From Sparassis latifolia (lineage: Eukaryota > Basidiomycota > Agaricomycetes > Polyporales > Sparassidaceae), in NCBI GenBank assembly GCA_018466975.1, contig CM031562.1, positions 1,922,001 to 1,986,000 on the forward strand: a stretch of 64,000 nt of DNA. The letters are read 5' to 3'. Position numbers and translations under genes: made by a program. Below, piece after piece: positions 10,764 to 21,500 of this stretch (its first letter is position 1; each line of letters starts with the position of its first letter). Under the pieces are notes generated by a model. The model was not told where the DNA came from and did not search any database. It was given only the letters and a program-made list of their open reading frames with translations.

Positions 10764-11726
10764 TAAATACAATACAGAACATTTGTTGTCACTAAAAGTA
10801 ATCGTACCGAGCAAGCGTTGAAGCTCCAAACCACATGCGAGGTGAAGCACTGGAAGTAGGGAGTCCGCGCCACAGACGCGCCGGACGTGTGGGAAAGCAT
10901 GCGCGCACTCGCAGCAATGCTCGTGCTCGTGCTTCCCCAAGTATATGAGCCTCCCTGTGCGTCAGATCATAACCTACTGCTGAGCATGAATTGCAGATTT
11001 AACATGAATTTATGGCTCTCTAATGTCCTGCCGGGCCCTCATGATTCTCACACCTGAATTTATTACATTTCCTGTATGCATACCACATGAATGGATGACC
11101 TCAAACATCAAATCACTTAGAAAAAGCGAAAAACAATATCACAATTAGATGCTCTGGGATGTACACAGGAAAATAGAAAATGTCGGGCTTGCCAGCCTCG
11201 AGTCAGCTTGATGCTGAACAGAGATGCAAGACTGATGAGGGGTAGTATACAGTATATAGTCATAGATTATGTCCAAGGCCATATAATCTCATAGGAGTAC
11301 ATATTTCCGCTTAGTTTCAAGCACAAGTAGTCGCGAGCGCGGTAGAACGCGTTGGGTCACTTATTCTGTGGCGCGCCGCTGACTAAGCGTCCGTGGGCCT
11401 TAGAGGCGTTGCGCCTCCCCAAAAGTCTCCCCCAACATGGCACATTGTGGACAGTCAGGTCTGCAATACTATTCTCGAAGAAAACGCGTGCAGTAGAAAG
11501 GTTGGACCTGACTGAGATCCCTGCCCTTGGAGGTTATACATTCAACTCGACATCTACGGACTTTCTACCTTCTCAAAGTTGCGCAATATAAAACAGTACC
11601 CCAGAGAACCAAAAAAACCAAACACCAGTACAACAGATCTCCAGACAATACTGTGTTTCACGTAAACAAAAGCATGAATATACTTACGCGTGGGAATACC
11701 CACTGATGCGATTTCACCCTACTGAA

Positions 11727-13271
11727 TCAAACAGGCCAAGAGTCGGCACGAACGGTGTCAATCCACGATGAGGGCGCGTCAGGATACTGCCACATGAGGA
11801 ATGAATTCGTATATGGACGCCACGCATGAGCCATTGCCAGACGACGCACCTCCCAAACCATCACCCCAGCACCTGGTAGATTAGAAAATCAACACGCATA
11901 TTCCAACGCTTCAATCGCACGCACCCCAGCCGTTGGACTGTGCCGTTTCCACACACGTAGCTAACGTGGCAGGGGCCATGTAGCCACTGCTTGCATCCCC
12001 CGTTGTTGCGGGTTTACCGATGACCAGTTTGTCCGCCGTCACGCCGTTGGCGATGATCTGGAATAGGGCAGATTCGGGCCAGGTGGAACTGGATGCGTCA
12101 AGGAGGCCCGAACAGGTCGTATATTCGGTTGCTCCCTCTGGATAATAGCATGAATATGAAATTGTGAGATAGAGTCGAATAAGATAGGACTAACGGTTAT
12201 AGAACTTGAGACGAGGTTAGATGTGCGAAGTCAGCGACAACATCAATGCATGTCAATTATTCCGTCTTTCTGACCTGAACGTTGTACTATGCCCAATCGT
12301 CAGATCGAAATTACAGGTAGACCGACACAAATCGCACCCAGTCAATGAGGCTACCGATTTCCGAGTTGACCTGAAGATAGCCTCCGTTGGTCCAGATACT
12401 GGGTGAGAACCTGGGCTTGCGAGTGAGCTAAAATCACCATTGCACGTGATAACCGGGCGAACCATGGAGCAACAGCTTTCAATTGTGCAGGTTAGGATAG
12501 CCAGTCATGTGAGTAATAAGTAGTACGACATACGGGCATGGGTGAGGATATATTCGCCTTCCGGAAGTTGAGTCCGCAGCTGCTGTGTGAATGTTACGAG
12601 CCATGCTTCGGCCGTTCCAGCGTCAAACGCGTCAAAATCCTGTGAGAATGAGCAGATAGACCGGCAGATGCCTTTCAATCGTACCTCGTAATCCACGTCG
12701 ATACCATCGAGACCATACTCGATCACCCATGCCGCGAACGTATTGGCAGTTGACGTGGGATCAGCACCGGTGGTGGTCGGAGTATCGGTGGAACCAAAGC
12801 AACTGACGATCAACGAGATACCCGCCGCCGAGTACTCGGATAAGATGGTAGAACGCTGTGAGGCAGTCAACTCGGTCCACGCTTCAGCATTATCCCATGC
12901 GCCCTCAAGGAGGAGGAAGGCGAGGATGCTGAAGCACAAGCCTCAGTCGTACATCCAGTAACGTAGTGATACCGTAACTTACAAAACATTGTAGCCCTAC
13001 ATGATCACCGGAAGGCATTAGCAGCCTGCAACCACATTGCCAATGAGAGTCTCACATCAAGGGCAGAGACGGAAGGTGCACCCGTTACACCAGAAGTGTA
13101 CGCATCCCAGTATGCAACCCAGTAGGGAGCAGCAGGGACCGAGCGAGCCGATATGTCTCGAGCATTGTCATTGCGTCCTTCGTGCGCTGCGGGCGCACAG
13201 CATACGCTGCTAAACTGTGCAAGCACTAACAGGGCAGAGGAGACTAGACCGAAGAGTGAACGTGCGACCAT
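11727..13271 (-). CDS. GH18 chitinase, paralogue 2
   Basis: Secreted family 18 chitinase, nearly identical in layout to paralogue 1. Exons 13056..13271, 12983..12996, 12685..12928, 12534..12639, 12454..12475, 12338..12410, 12275..12286, 12195..12204, 11925..12137, 11850..11872, 11727..11786; 330 residues. It has a signal peptide (starting MVARSLFGLVSSALL) and the catalytic DGIDVDYE with Glu158. The end region is WGAGVMVWE followed by SSWIDTVRADSWPV. All introns can be read with GT donors; the one before RFSPSIWTN starts GTTATC, a weak donor shared with paralogue 1. I chose ATG 13271 because it opens directly into a signal peptide, whereas the 22 in-frame codons upstream do not. Confidence 0.88.
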
Positions 13272-13356
13272 GGTACTTGACTTTTGAGCGAGTCGATGGT
13301 GAAGACACTGATTAAGAAGCAGGGCTCTCTGAATCATAAACGAAGCAAAGTGGTTA

Positions 13357-13363
13357 TTTTATA
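13357..13363 (-). promoter_or_regulatory. TATA box of chitinase 2
   Basis: Minus-strand TATAAAA, 86 nt upstream of the start codon of chitinase 2. Confidence 0.5.
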
Positions 13364-14826
13364 GAAGAACATCAGGTACGACATGTTCGCTGATTCATGG
13401 GCGCGAGAAGGGCACCATATGGTTTTCCAAGATAAATGTGCACCATATCTAGTGATCTGGGTCATGCTAACCGTCCTGTTGTTCGAGAAAAACACAGACG
13501 AACCTTGAATGTCGCAGAGCATATCTTGAATTTGCGCCAGGTTGAACCGGTATCACGGAAAATTTTGCATGTCATCAAAGTATACACGAGATTTCCCTCG
13601 CAAGCCATGCGAGACTCAGCACGATCGTATGGTCAGCGGAGCCGAGCTTCAGGTTTTTGCGATTGACGACAAGAGACAATTGGTTAGCAGTCAGAAATGT
13701 GGTTATCGATATTCCAACGAAAGAGTAGAGGAGGGACGGGCCATGTGGGAGCCTTGAATGAATCGTCTTGACACACCTAAACCAAGGCATAAAACAGCTC
13801 GGCATGCCGGAACGAGACCTAGGTTGGAAGATGCCACCAGAACATCTTCGCGCAAGCGCCTTTCATGGGAAGGGGAGATAGGTAGGGCAATAGTACGTCC
13901 GCACGACGAAAGTTTGACAGAAGTATCCTAGGGGGAATTCTGGGAAAAGGCGACGCACCCAATTTTGCAAGATTGTGCATACTGAACAACTCACAAGATA
14001 AAAGATCATTTCTGGAGTGCGTATGGTGCACACGAGGCGACTCGATGTGCGGTCACTGCAGCCGATCAGCACGCAGCCGAGCCAAAACAACACAAGCATG
14101 TCTAGAGAGTAGACTCGGACACTGTTCCTAGAAAACGTTATCTTCAAAGAAGCCTGCAAATGTCTATGAGCCACGAGGACGCGAATGAGAGGACAAAAGT
14201 AATCACGAGCACCCGACGTGATATCGCCCGTCCGATGCATGCAGTCGAGGTCTACGAGCGAACTCTGATGCGGCACCGATGATGTGCAGGTTTGCTTCGC
14301 ACTGAGACGCTGTAGTTTTGCGCTAGAAGGCCTGGCAGAAGAGTTGTGGCACCCGTGATAGAGCGAGCAGATGGTCATTATCGTATCATTGAACGTGTGC
14401 TCATGGTTCGTAGGTCTCGCGCTACAGTAGCAGCAGCATATCGACAGAGAAAGACGCGAGCAACCCGTATCCAGAACACGCAGCAAAACAGCGTCCGTAC
14501 ACAATCAGGCCGGAACTCTATCTCTGACCTCAGTGCTGTCTGTGAAATCGTCGTTGTGGCATGTCCAGAAAGATGCAAGGTTGAGCAGAGTGCACACCAT
14601 CAACTTTACCGCCGTGGCCATCACCGTGACGGTGCGGCCAGGTCGACGGGCGATCGGCGAGGGCACGTGTGTACGGAACTGCTGCGAACGGCCGAGTCGC
14701 GGAAATGGATGTGGGCAAAATCGAGCTTATCGAAGAGTCGAGGCACCCTCACGACGAGCACACCTCGCAGAGTTACACACATAAACAGACGTTATATTCG
14801 GTTCGCTACATCAAGTAGGGATAAGT

Positions 14827-14894
14827 ATCATGGTCAACATGCCAGGACCGCGTATGTCAAATGCCACAACTAGTGCGCATCATGGTCAACATGC
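14827..14894 (+). repeat. 16-bp direct repeat, two copies
   Basis: ATCATGGTCAACATGC occurs at 14827..14842 and again at 14879..14894, 52 bp apart. Its meaning is unknown. Confidence 0.8.
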
Positions 14895-15133
14895 ATCGCA
14901 AGCCTGGTGGCAACGTAGCGTGAGTCAAAGCGGAGGGATCGTGGATACAGTGAGTGCGTAGCAAGGAGATCGTGCTGAGGCGAGCGTGGGATACAAGTGA
15001 GTGATAAACAAACGTGATAAATAGGATAAAGATGTCAACGGAAAAGGGCCAGCAGATACCGAAGCTGCTCGGCCCCGTGAAAAAAAAAAAGGAATGAACG
15101 CGTCGAGAGCGTATACTGATCGTGCGAGGTTCA

Positions 15134-16826
15134 TTAGAGGGGGAACGCGTTCCCACGAACAGCTTGGATCCAGGAAGCCTCAGCATTGGGGAACTGAAGA
15201 ACGTAAAAGTAAACATCAGTGAGGAAACATGGCATGCAGTAGTAAACAACTAACCTCCCAAGCCATGACTCCACCGTCTGTAAGGGTACGTGTCAACAGA
15301 TTGCGCGAAGAGGGAATGTGGTCAAGTACTCACTCCACCCTTGTGCCATGGCCTGTGCAACACAGCCAGCAAGGGTTGCGGAATCCATGAACCCGGTGCT
15401 AGCGTCGCTGGCAACACCAGGCTTGCCTATTACTAATTTGTCGAGAGGAACACCCGCAGCAGCTATCTGGAAAAGAGCGGTGTTCGGCCAATCGCTTGCA
15501 GAGGTCGTGAGCAGGCCCTCGCAAGTAGTGTACACTGAGTTTCCCTCTGAAAGAAATGGTAAGCCAAGGAAGAAGAACGAAATGAGAGACACGCACGGTT
15601 GTAGAACTGAACGTTGTACTGTGTACACGTCGCAAAATTAGAAATTGATCGAAACACGATTGCAAGGTCAAGACGCACCCAGTCAATGGCATCACCCGCT
15701 TGTTGATCCACTTGCAGGTAAGCACCACCAGGGAACTGCGAGTTGTCGGAGAACCATGGTGCAACGGCTGGAGAAAAATTCAAACATGAGTAGTGCGACG
15801 CACCAACTGCAGATTAACACTCACGAGCATGAGTGATGACGTATTGACCGGCAGGGAGTTGAGCCCGGAGAGCTTGCGTGAAAGTTACCAACCACTTAAC
15901 CGCGGTGCCGTCGTCCATCGCTTGGAAATCCTGAAACGCAACACGCGTCGATGAGGCGATTCTCGGAGATCGCAGCAGCACCACAATACACTAACCTCGT
16001 AGTCGACATCAACGCCATCCAAGTCGTACTGCTTCACCCAAGAGGCAATAGTGTTGGCAGTCGCAGTGGGATCAGCGTTAGCACTTGTTGGACTGTCGGT
16101 GGAACCGAAAGCTGAAACAATCAACTTGATGCCTGCGTTGGCGTACTGCGACTTGATAGAAGAACGCTGATCCGCAGTCAGTTCCGCCCACGCCTGAGCC
16201 TGATCCGCGGCACCCGATGTGAGTAAGAAAGAGAGAGCACTAAAGCGAATTCCAGTCAGCCAACGACCAGTTCACGCGTCGGGACAACCTACACCACGTT
16301 GAAACCCTAGTCGGTGGTAAGACGCGTCAATATTCAAAGTCAATCACGAATTGAAGATATGCCTTACATCGATAGCAGAGGCATCCGGAGGTCCAGTTTG
16401 ACCACTAACCCACGCGTCACTGTAGACAACGAAGTGAGGGCCACCTGAGCTCGCGGTGATCGTGGGACTGGAGGCCGGACTGGAAGTGACGCTTGCACTG
16501 CCCGACGAGCTTGAGTCGCCGAAGGAACTGGAGACGCCAAAAGAACTGGAGACACCGAAGGAACTTGAGACACCGGTTGAACTGGACACGCCGTATGAAC
16601 TGGAGACTGCAGATGAACTTGGAACGACAGTCGAGGAAGGAATGTTGATTGCGCTCGGGTAGACGCTGGGACAGGGCTCTTCAGAGTCGGTCGGGGTGGC
16701 CGTCGGGGCAGCAGATGACTCCCAACAATCAGAGCCGTAGTAGCCTGCAGGAGCAGCGAGAACGTTGGCTGCACAGGCCAACACGGAGAAAGCAAAGGCA
16801 AGACGTGAGAAAGAAGGTGAAAACAT
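15134..16826 (-). CDS. GH18 chitinase, paralogue 3, with Ser-rich N-terminal region
   Basis: Secreted family 18 chitinase of 409 residues. Exons 16368..16826, 16293..16306, 15996..16239, 15825..15930, 15679..15767, 15597..15618, 15334..15546, 15255..15277, 15134..15193. After a signal peptide (SRLAFAFSVLACAANVLA) comes a Ser/Thr-rich segment with tandem GVSSSF-type units (about residues 65-105), probably an O-mannosylated linker. The GH18 barrel follows with catalytic DGVDVDYE (Glu239), then WNGGVMAWE near the end. Compared with paralogues 1 and 2 it lacks two introns: the one splitting YNVQ from FYN, and the one after APWF. It has the longest N-terminus of the three. Confidence 0.88.
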
Positions 16827-18524
16827 GGTCAACGCAGAAGTCAAAGAAAGACCGGTAAGGAAAGAATGTAAACCGCGCGGGGAAAAGCAACGGGCTTGGG
16901 AGAAGGAGGGGAAAGTCAACCAAGGCTTATATACTGTACCTGCGCGCGCTCAGACGATCCATTTTTGATTCGGACAAACAGAGTTTAGGCACCGCATGAG
17001 GTTACCGCTCCGTTGTCATGACCAGGATCCTGGTCCACACATGGCCAATTTCCGTCCGCGGGGGTCATTGTTAGGCTCGGAGCCCTCAAGCGTCGATTTC
17101 TGCCTGCACAAAATTTGAGTGACAAAAGAAAAGTTTTGAGGTTCTCTCGCAGCGGAAGCAAAGCAAACAAGGAACCTGGAAAAGAGGGCGCAGTTGTAGA
17201 GACGATCAGCTGCACGTGCCGGTGGGAATGAGTCTCCCGGCGTTTGGCGGCCTACCGTACCCTTCAGCTGGGCGTCGCATGCAGATAATCATCGCCCATG
17301 GTCTCGCCGTGGCTGGTTGAGAACCACGCTCACCATGCTACAGTGCTACACTGATGCTCGTCGCATCAGGTTTAGTTCGGAGTCACCACAAAGCACTATC
17401 AGAGTCCGAGTCCTACCACTGATCTGATGATCCCCGACCGCCGTCTTCAGCGAAACATGTCTACAAGAGATGATGTGAAAACGATCGAGGAAAACAAGAG
17501 GGTTTTCACAAGCCCCCAAAATGCGGGGGCCCTCGCTGACAGAATAAACGTTAAACAATTGCGCCGGTGCCTCATTGTTCCTGTATAATGGGTTCGCAAA
17601 CGATCCCGAGGCGCGCTTCACCTCACTGGAACAGGCGGGGCGCCCAGTTTGCACCGACGTTATCCATATCAATTACCGCGGCCAGAGTTGGGCCAGAGCA
17701 CAGATAATCGCCTCTTCCTTCTCGGCTAAGCCCCGTCCTCAGGCTCCAACTCCCAACATATTCTTCGGGACACAATTTTCGAGGGTGAAAACTTGGTGAA
17801 AACTGTTTTCACTTACTCAGACTCCCTGGTTCGCCATTTCGGCGTACCACTCCGCCATTGCGCATGATGTTTGCAAGATGAGACCCTGCACTGTGAGCAG
17901 AAATTGGGATCCAGTGCAGTGCCCGCGGGCGATGCAAAGCTGCCTGGAAGCCAACTGGAAGCAAGCATAGCGTCCTAGCGAAGGCTATGTGATGTTTTCT
18001 CATGTCAGTGGGGCTTGCCCGGCGCGCCTGATATTGAAGGAAGCGGAGTTCGTCAGAATGCACTTATTGAATTCAGATGGATGCAACGCAAGCGTGCATC
18101 CAGCCTACCAAGTGCATGCCGCGCAGGCCAGGAAGGAGATTCTTGCCCTTGCATCAACGTGCGTGTTTAAAGAGGGAGGTCGAAGGTGACGGACGTGCAA
18201 CTGTAGCACGTATTCGTGCAGTAGAGAACCCAGTAATATTGTGCACTATGGACAGGTGTTATGGTATAAAAATCAGGAGTTGACGACACGACAGATTCAG
18301 ATGCAATCATACTAGACTACGAGCGCCTCTACGGCGCGATATGCAATAAAGAAACGCAGAGCGAGAGCAAGTCCGACGAGACAATGAGCGTGGAGTGTGT
18401 GATACAAAGTACAAATGTACAACTGTTGCGGGGAAGACCAATGCAAGATATATCGAAAACGAGGATCTGAAATGAGGAAGACACAAGGTCCTTTTGAGTA
18501 CGGACACCACGGCACGGGCGCGGA
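16827..18524. other. Gene-free spacer
   Basis: A spacer of about 1.7 kb between the chitinase 3 promoter and the 3' end of the CH-kinase gene. It contains a small inverted repeat GGATGCA...TGCATCC at 18079-18101. No coding frame is supported. Confidence 0.4.
16926..16933 (-). promoter_or_regulatory. TATA box of chitinase 3
   Basis: Minus-strand sequence TATATAAG, about 100 nt upstream of the start codon of chitinase 3. Confidence 0.5.
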
Positions 18525-21500
18525 CTATTGTACAACGCAGCCATTCTTCTTGCCTTTCCGCACGTCCTCAGAGACGGCGAGCGACCTCCGGTCTTCGCGT
18601 TCCGTACCCGTCGCGGACACGACGGAGTACGAGGTCATCCTGGATAACCGCGACTCTGCCTTGTCGGCCGCACTCCGAGTTTCCGCTTCCACAATCGAAA
18701 GCGTCGACCTGGGCGGAGTATCCCGTCGACTCGAGGTCTCCATTGCTGTCCCAGTGCTCCGCAGACTCGAAGAATTTGGGGACGTGCTAGAGCTTGAGAT
18801 GGATATAGGGCGTTCTTTCCTTCCGTCTTTCGCTTCAAAACAGAAAGTTTGTGGGTGACAGTTCTATTGCTTGTCGACGCACGCGGCACAGGAGAAGGTG
18901 CAGGGGAAGTTCTCGTCTGATCCACAGTTAAAGACGATCGTGAACGTTTGAATGCATTCAGGACTTTGAAGGCACTCGGAGGATGGATGGGCGATCCTTG
19001 AGGGGGCGATGTCGACAGAGGGGTGTCGATACTAGTCCTCGGTGTAGCGCTGTTTTCCGACCCTGGACTTGCAGGATAACTCGTCTGTATGGCCTCCAAA
19101 AGGTCTGCAGGATCATATGGGTTGCCGGCGTTGCCAATCTCGGCATACTGCGCGTATAACAGCAACTGGGTGCGGAGGTCGCATGTAGGAGGCGCGCTTC
19201 CTGCGCACTTGACATGAGCAATAAGGCTGCATTGCTCGCAGAGGACCGCACTCTTCTTCACGCTCTGCTGGCAGACTCTACAGATGACGGCTAAAGCAGG
19301 CAATACCATCGTCAGGTTCAGTGTCATACTCTAGCAACGAAATACTTACGCTTTCCGAAGGTTGTGGGCACAAAGGAATGTTCTCGGGGGGATACAGGCT
19401 CGATATCGTTAGACAAGCGGCGCCTGGTGGGGGAGCGACTCAACCGTTCATTCAATCGTGAGAGTTGGTCAGTCGGCGACCTGTCCGGGTCCGGCATCTC
19501 GATGTTCGCTAAATAGCGAATCGCCTCTGATTTCTGGAACTCAGTGCTAACACGCCGCAAAAAGGGAATGCTATCTTGCGGCCGCAAGTCCTGCAGCACG
19601 CTGGATCAGCGTGGTATTCATTAGTGAGTAGTGGTAGGCTACACACCTTAGGAACGGCCCAGTTATGCTTCAGCCACTCATGTTCACAGAGCAATTCGGC
19701 GCTCGGTCGCTTCGTGGGTTCCTTGTTGAAACATTGTTTGAGGAAGTCCTGTAAACTCTCGGAAGACCCTTCTGGAAGTGGCGGCATAGCATCTTCAACG
19801 ATGCGAAACATCACTACAAAGGCCTCAGCTCAAGACATTGTTTAGATGAGCGACGGAAGCACGTACCCGACATGCCATTGGCAATTTCCGCATAAGGAGG
19901 TCGCCCGGTCAATAGTTCGATGACAGTGCACCCTAACGACCAAATGTCAGATTTCGTCGATGCACCTTTGAGCTCGATGACTTCAGGTGCCATCCAATTC
20001 GGCGTGCCCGCGATGTCTTTCATCTCACGCTCCATGGCTCGTAAGTTGAGGGAGACGCCAAAGTCCGAGAGTTTGACGTTCCCGTTCTTCGTCGTGAGGA
20101 TGTTGGCTGCCTTCAAATCGCAGTGCACGACGTCGCTCTGATGGAGATAGTGAAGTCCTTCCAGGATTTTTACCACATAGCTAGCAACTAGACGCTCGTT
20201 CAGCTTCCCAAACGCCTTCAGAGTCTGTCCAAGTGAACCATTCTCCGCCAGCCTACGATATCATGAGAATGGGACGAGAGTGTACGATGAATCCAACTTA
20301 CTCTAGGACGATACTGAGGACGTCATCATCCCTCGCCATACCCTCGTATTTGACAATGCTCGGATGGGAAAGACTCTTGACCAGGTCAACCTCCCGCATC
20401 AATTGCGCAATCTCTTCCTCCTTCAGCCCTTCAAGTCGAATACGCTTGACAGCAACCATCTGACCGGTATTGAGGTTCAGTGCTCGATAAACAGCCCCAA
20501 ACTGCCCACGCCCTATGCAATTACCAAGTTGCTGCGCATTGAAAATATCAGTGAGGATTTTAATACGAGGACAAGTACACTCACGAATTGTGTAGACGGT
20601 TTGCCATCTTCACGCACAATCAACGTCTGTCGCACTGCACTACCATCATAGGAATCCCTGATCATCAGGTCGCTTGCACTAGCATTGCCAGTTGCCACAC
20701 CCAAGTTGACCATACTTTCGAACCTTGACCTCCGGGGCTTCGCACCAAGCTCATCGTAGGAGTTCGGACGAGGTTTCCTGCGCGAGCTAGCACCATCAAT
20801 TTCACTCTGGAATCGTCCTCGGAGTTGGCGCGGCTTATTCTGATGGATGACCGAATCTGGAGTTGAAGCACCAGAGGCTGCCGCGGGGAAATGGACATCC
20901 AGGGGGTCTCCCAATGGAGGAGTTGACTGCTCAGCAGAGATAGACCTTGGGAATGGGACACGGTTCTCGCTATCGCGTGAACCAGAATCGTTACGAGGGA
21001 TGTAGACGCCATTGCGGTGCATACCAGTCTTAGTGCTGCTCCGTCTCAATACCAGCCTCGGAGACGGAGAGGAGCTAGTATCGGGACTGGAATCACGGGG
21101 GAGCAACGCATCTCTCGGAGGAAGTCCAGCAGTATCTACGCTGTGCCGAGCACGGTGCGTAGGCCTCCTGGGGAATTGAGGTAGAGGATCAACAGTGGAC
21201 TCGGGTCTTGGAGCTCCAACAACAGCAAGCTTCCGAGGAGAAGGAGCAGCAACAGGCGGATGCGAAGGCGTGCCGAACAAGTCTTCTTCATCCAGCAGAG
21301 CCGAGTTGTTCGGAGGTGACTGGAATGCATCTAAAAAGTCGTCTGGCCACTTTCCTTTGCCTAGCTTGATAGCAGAAACCTTCTGCTGTCTCTCCTTCGC
21401 CTGGGCGGATTTGCAATCGTTGGTCTTGTCCAACTTGGATTCTCCCTTAGCACTAGTAGAGCTCTCCTCAGTTTCTTCTATGACCCTGGACAAGTCGATC

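Larger units (their letters stand above)
8200..11726. other. Long gene-free spacer with repeats
   Basis: A spacer of about 3.5 kb between chitinase 1 and chitinase 2. It contains the inverted-repeat element at 9687-10174 and the MITE at 10653-10763. A block near 8990-9190 resembles the block upstream of chitinase 2. Open frames in it (for example 8793-9284 minus) look non-coding. Confidence 0.5.
13272..15133. other. Gene-free spacer between chitinases 2 and 3
   Basis: A spacer of about 1.86 kb. A block near 14120-14320 resembles 8990-9190 upstream of chitinase 1 (shared words include GTTATCTT, GAAGCC, GCACCCG.CGTGAT). A 16-bp direct repeat lies at 14827 and 14879. No gene is supported; the long minus frame 13863-14504 has no recognisable family. 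Confidence 0.45.

Noticed and set aside
13863..14504. 213-codon minus-strand frame
   Set aside because: It lies in the spacer duplicated with 8990-9190. The two copies are not conserved as protein.
18635..18882. Straight read-through of the CH-kinase 3' end to a stop at 18635
   Set aside because: It reads through an intron with a GTGCGT donor. Splicing gives a Ser-rich frame like the rest of the tail and a clean terminus at 18525.
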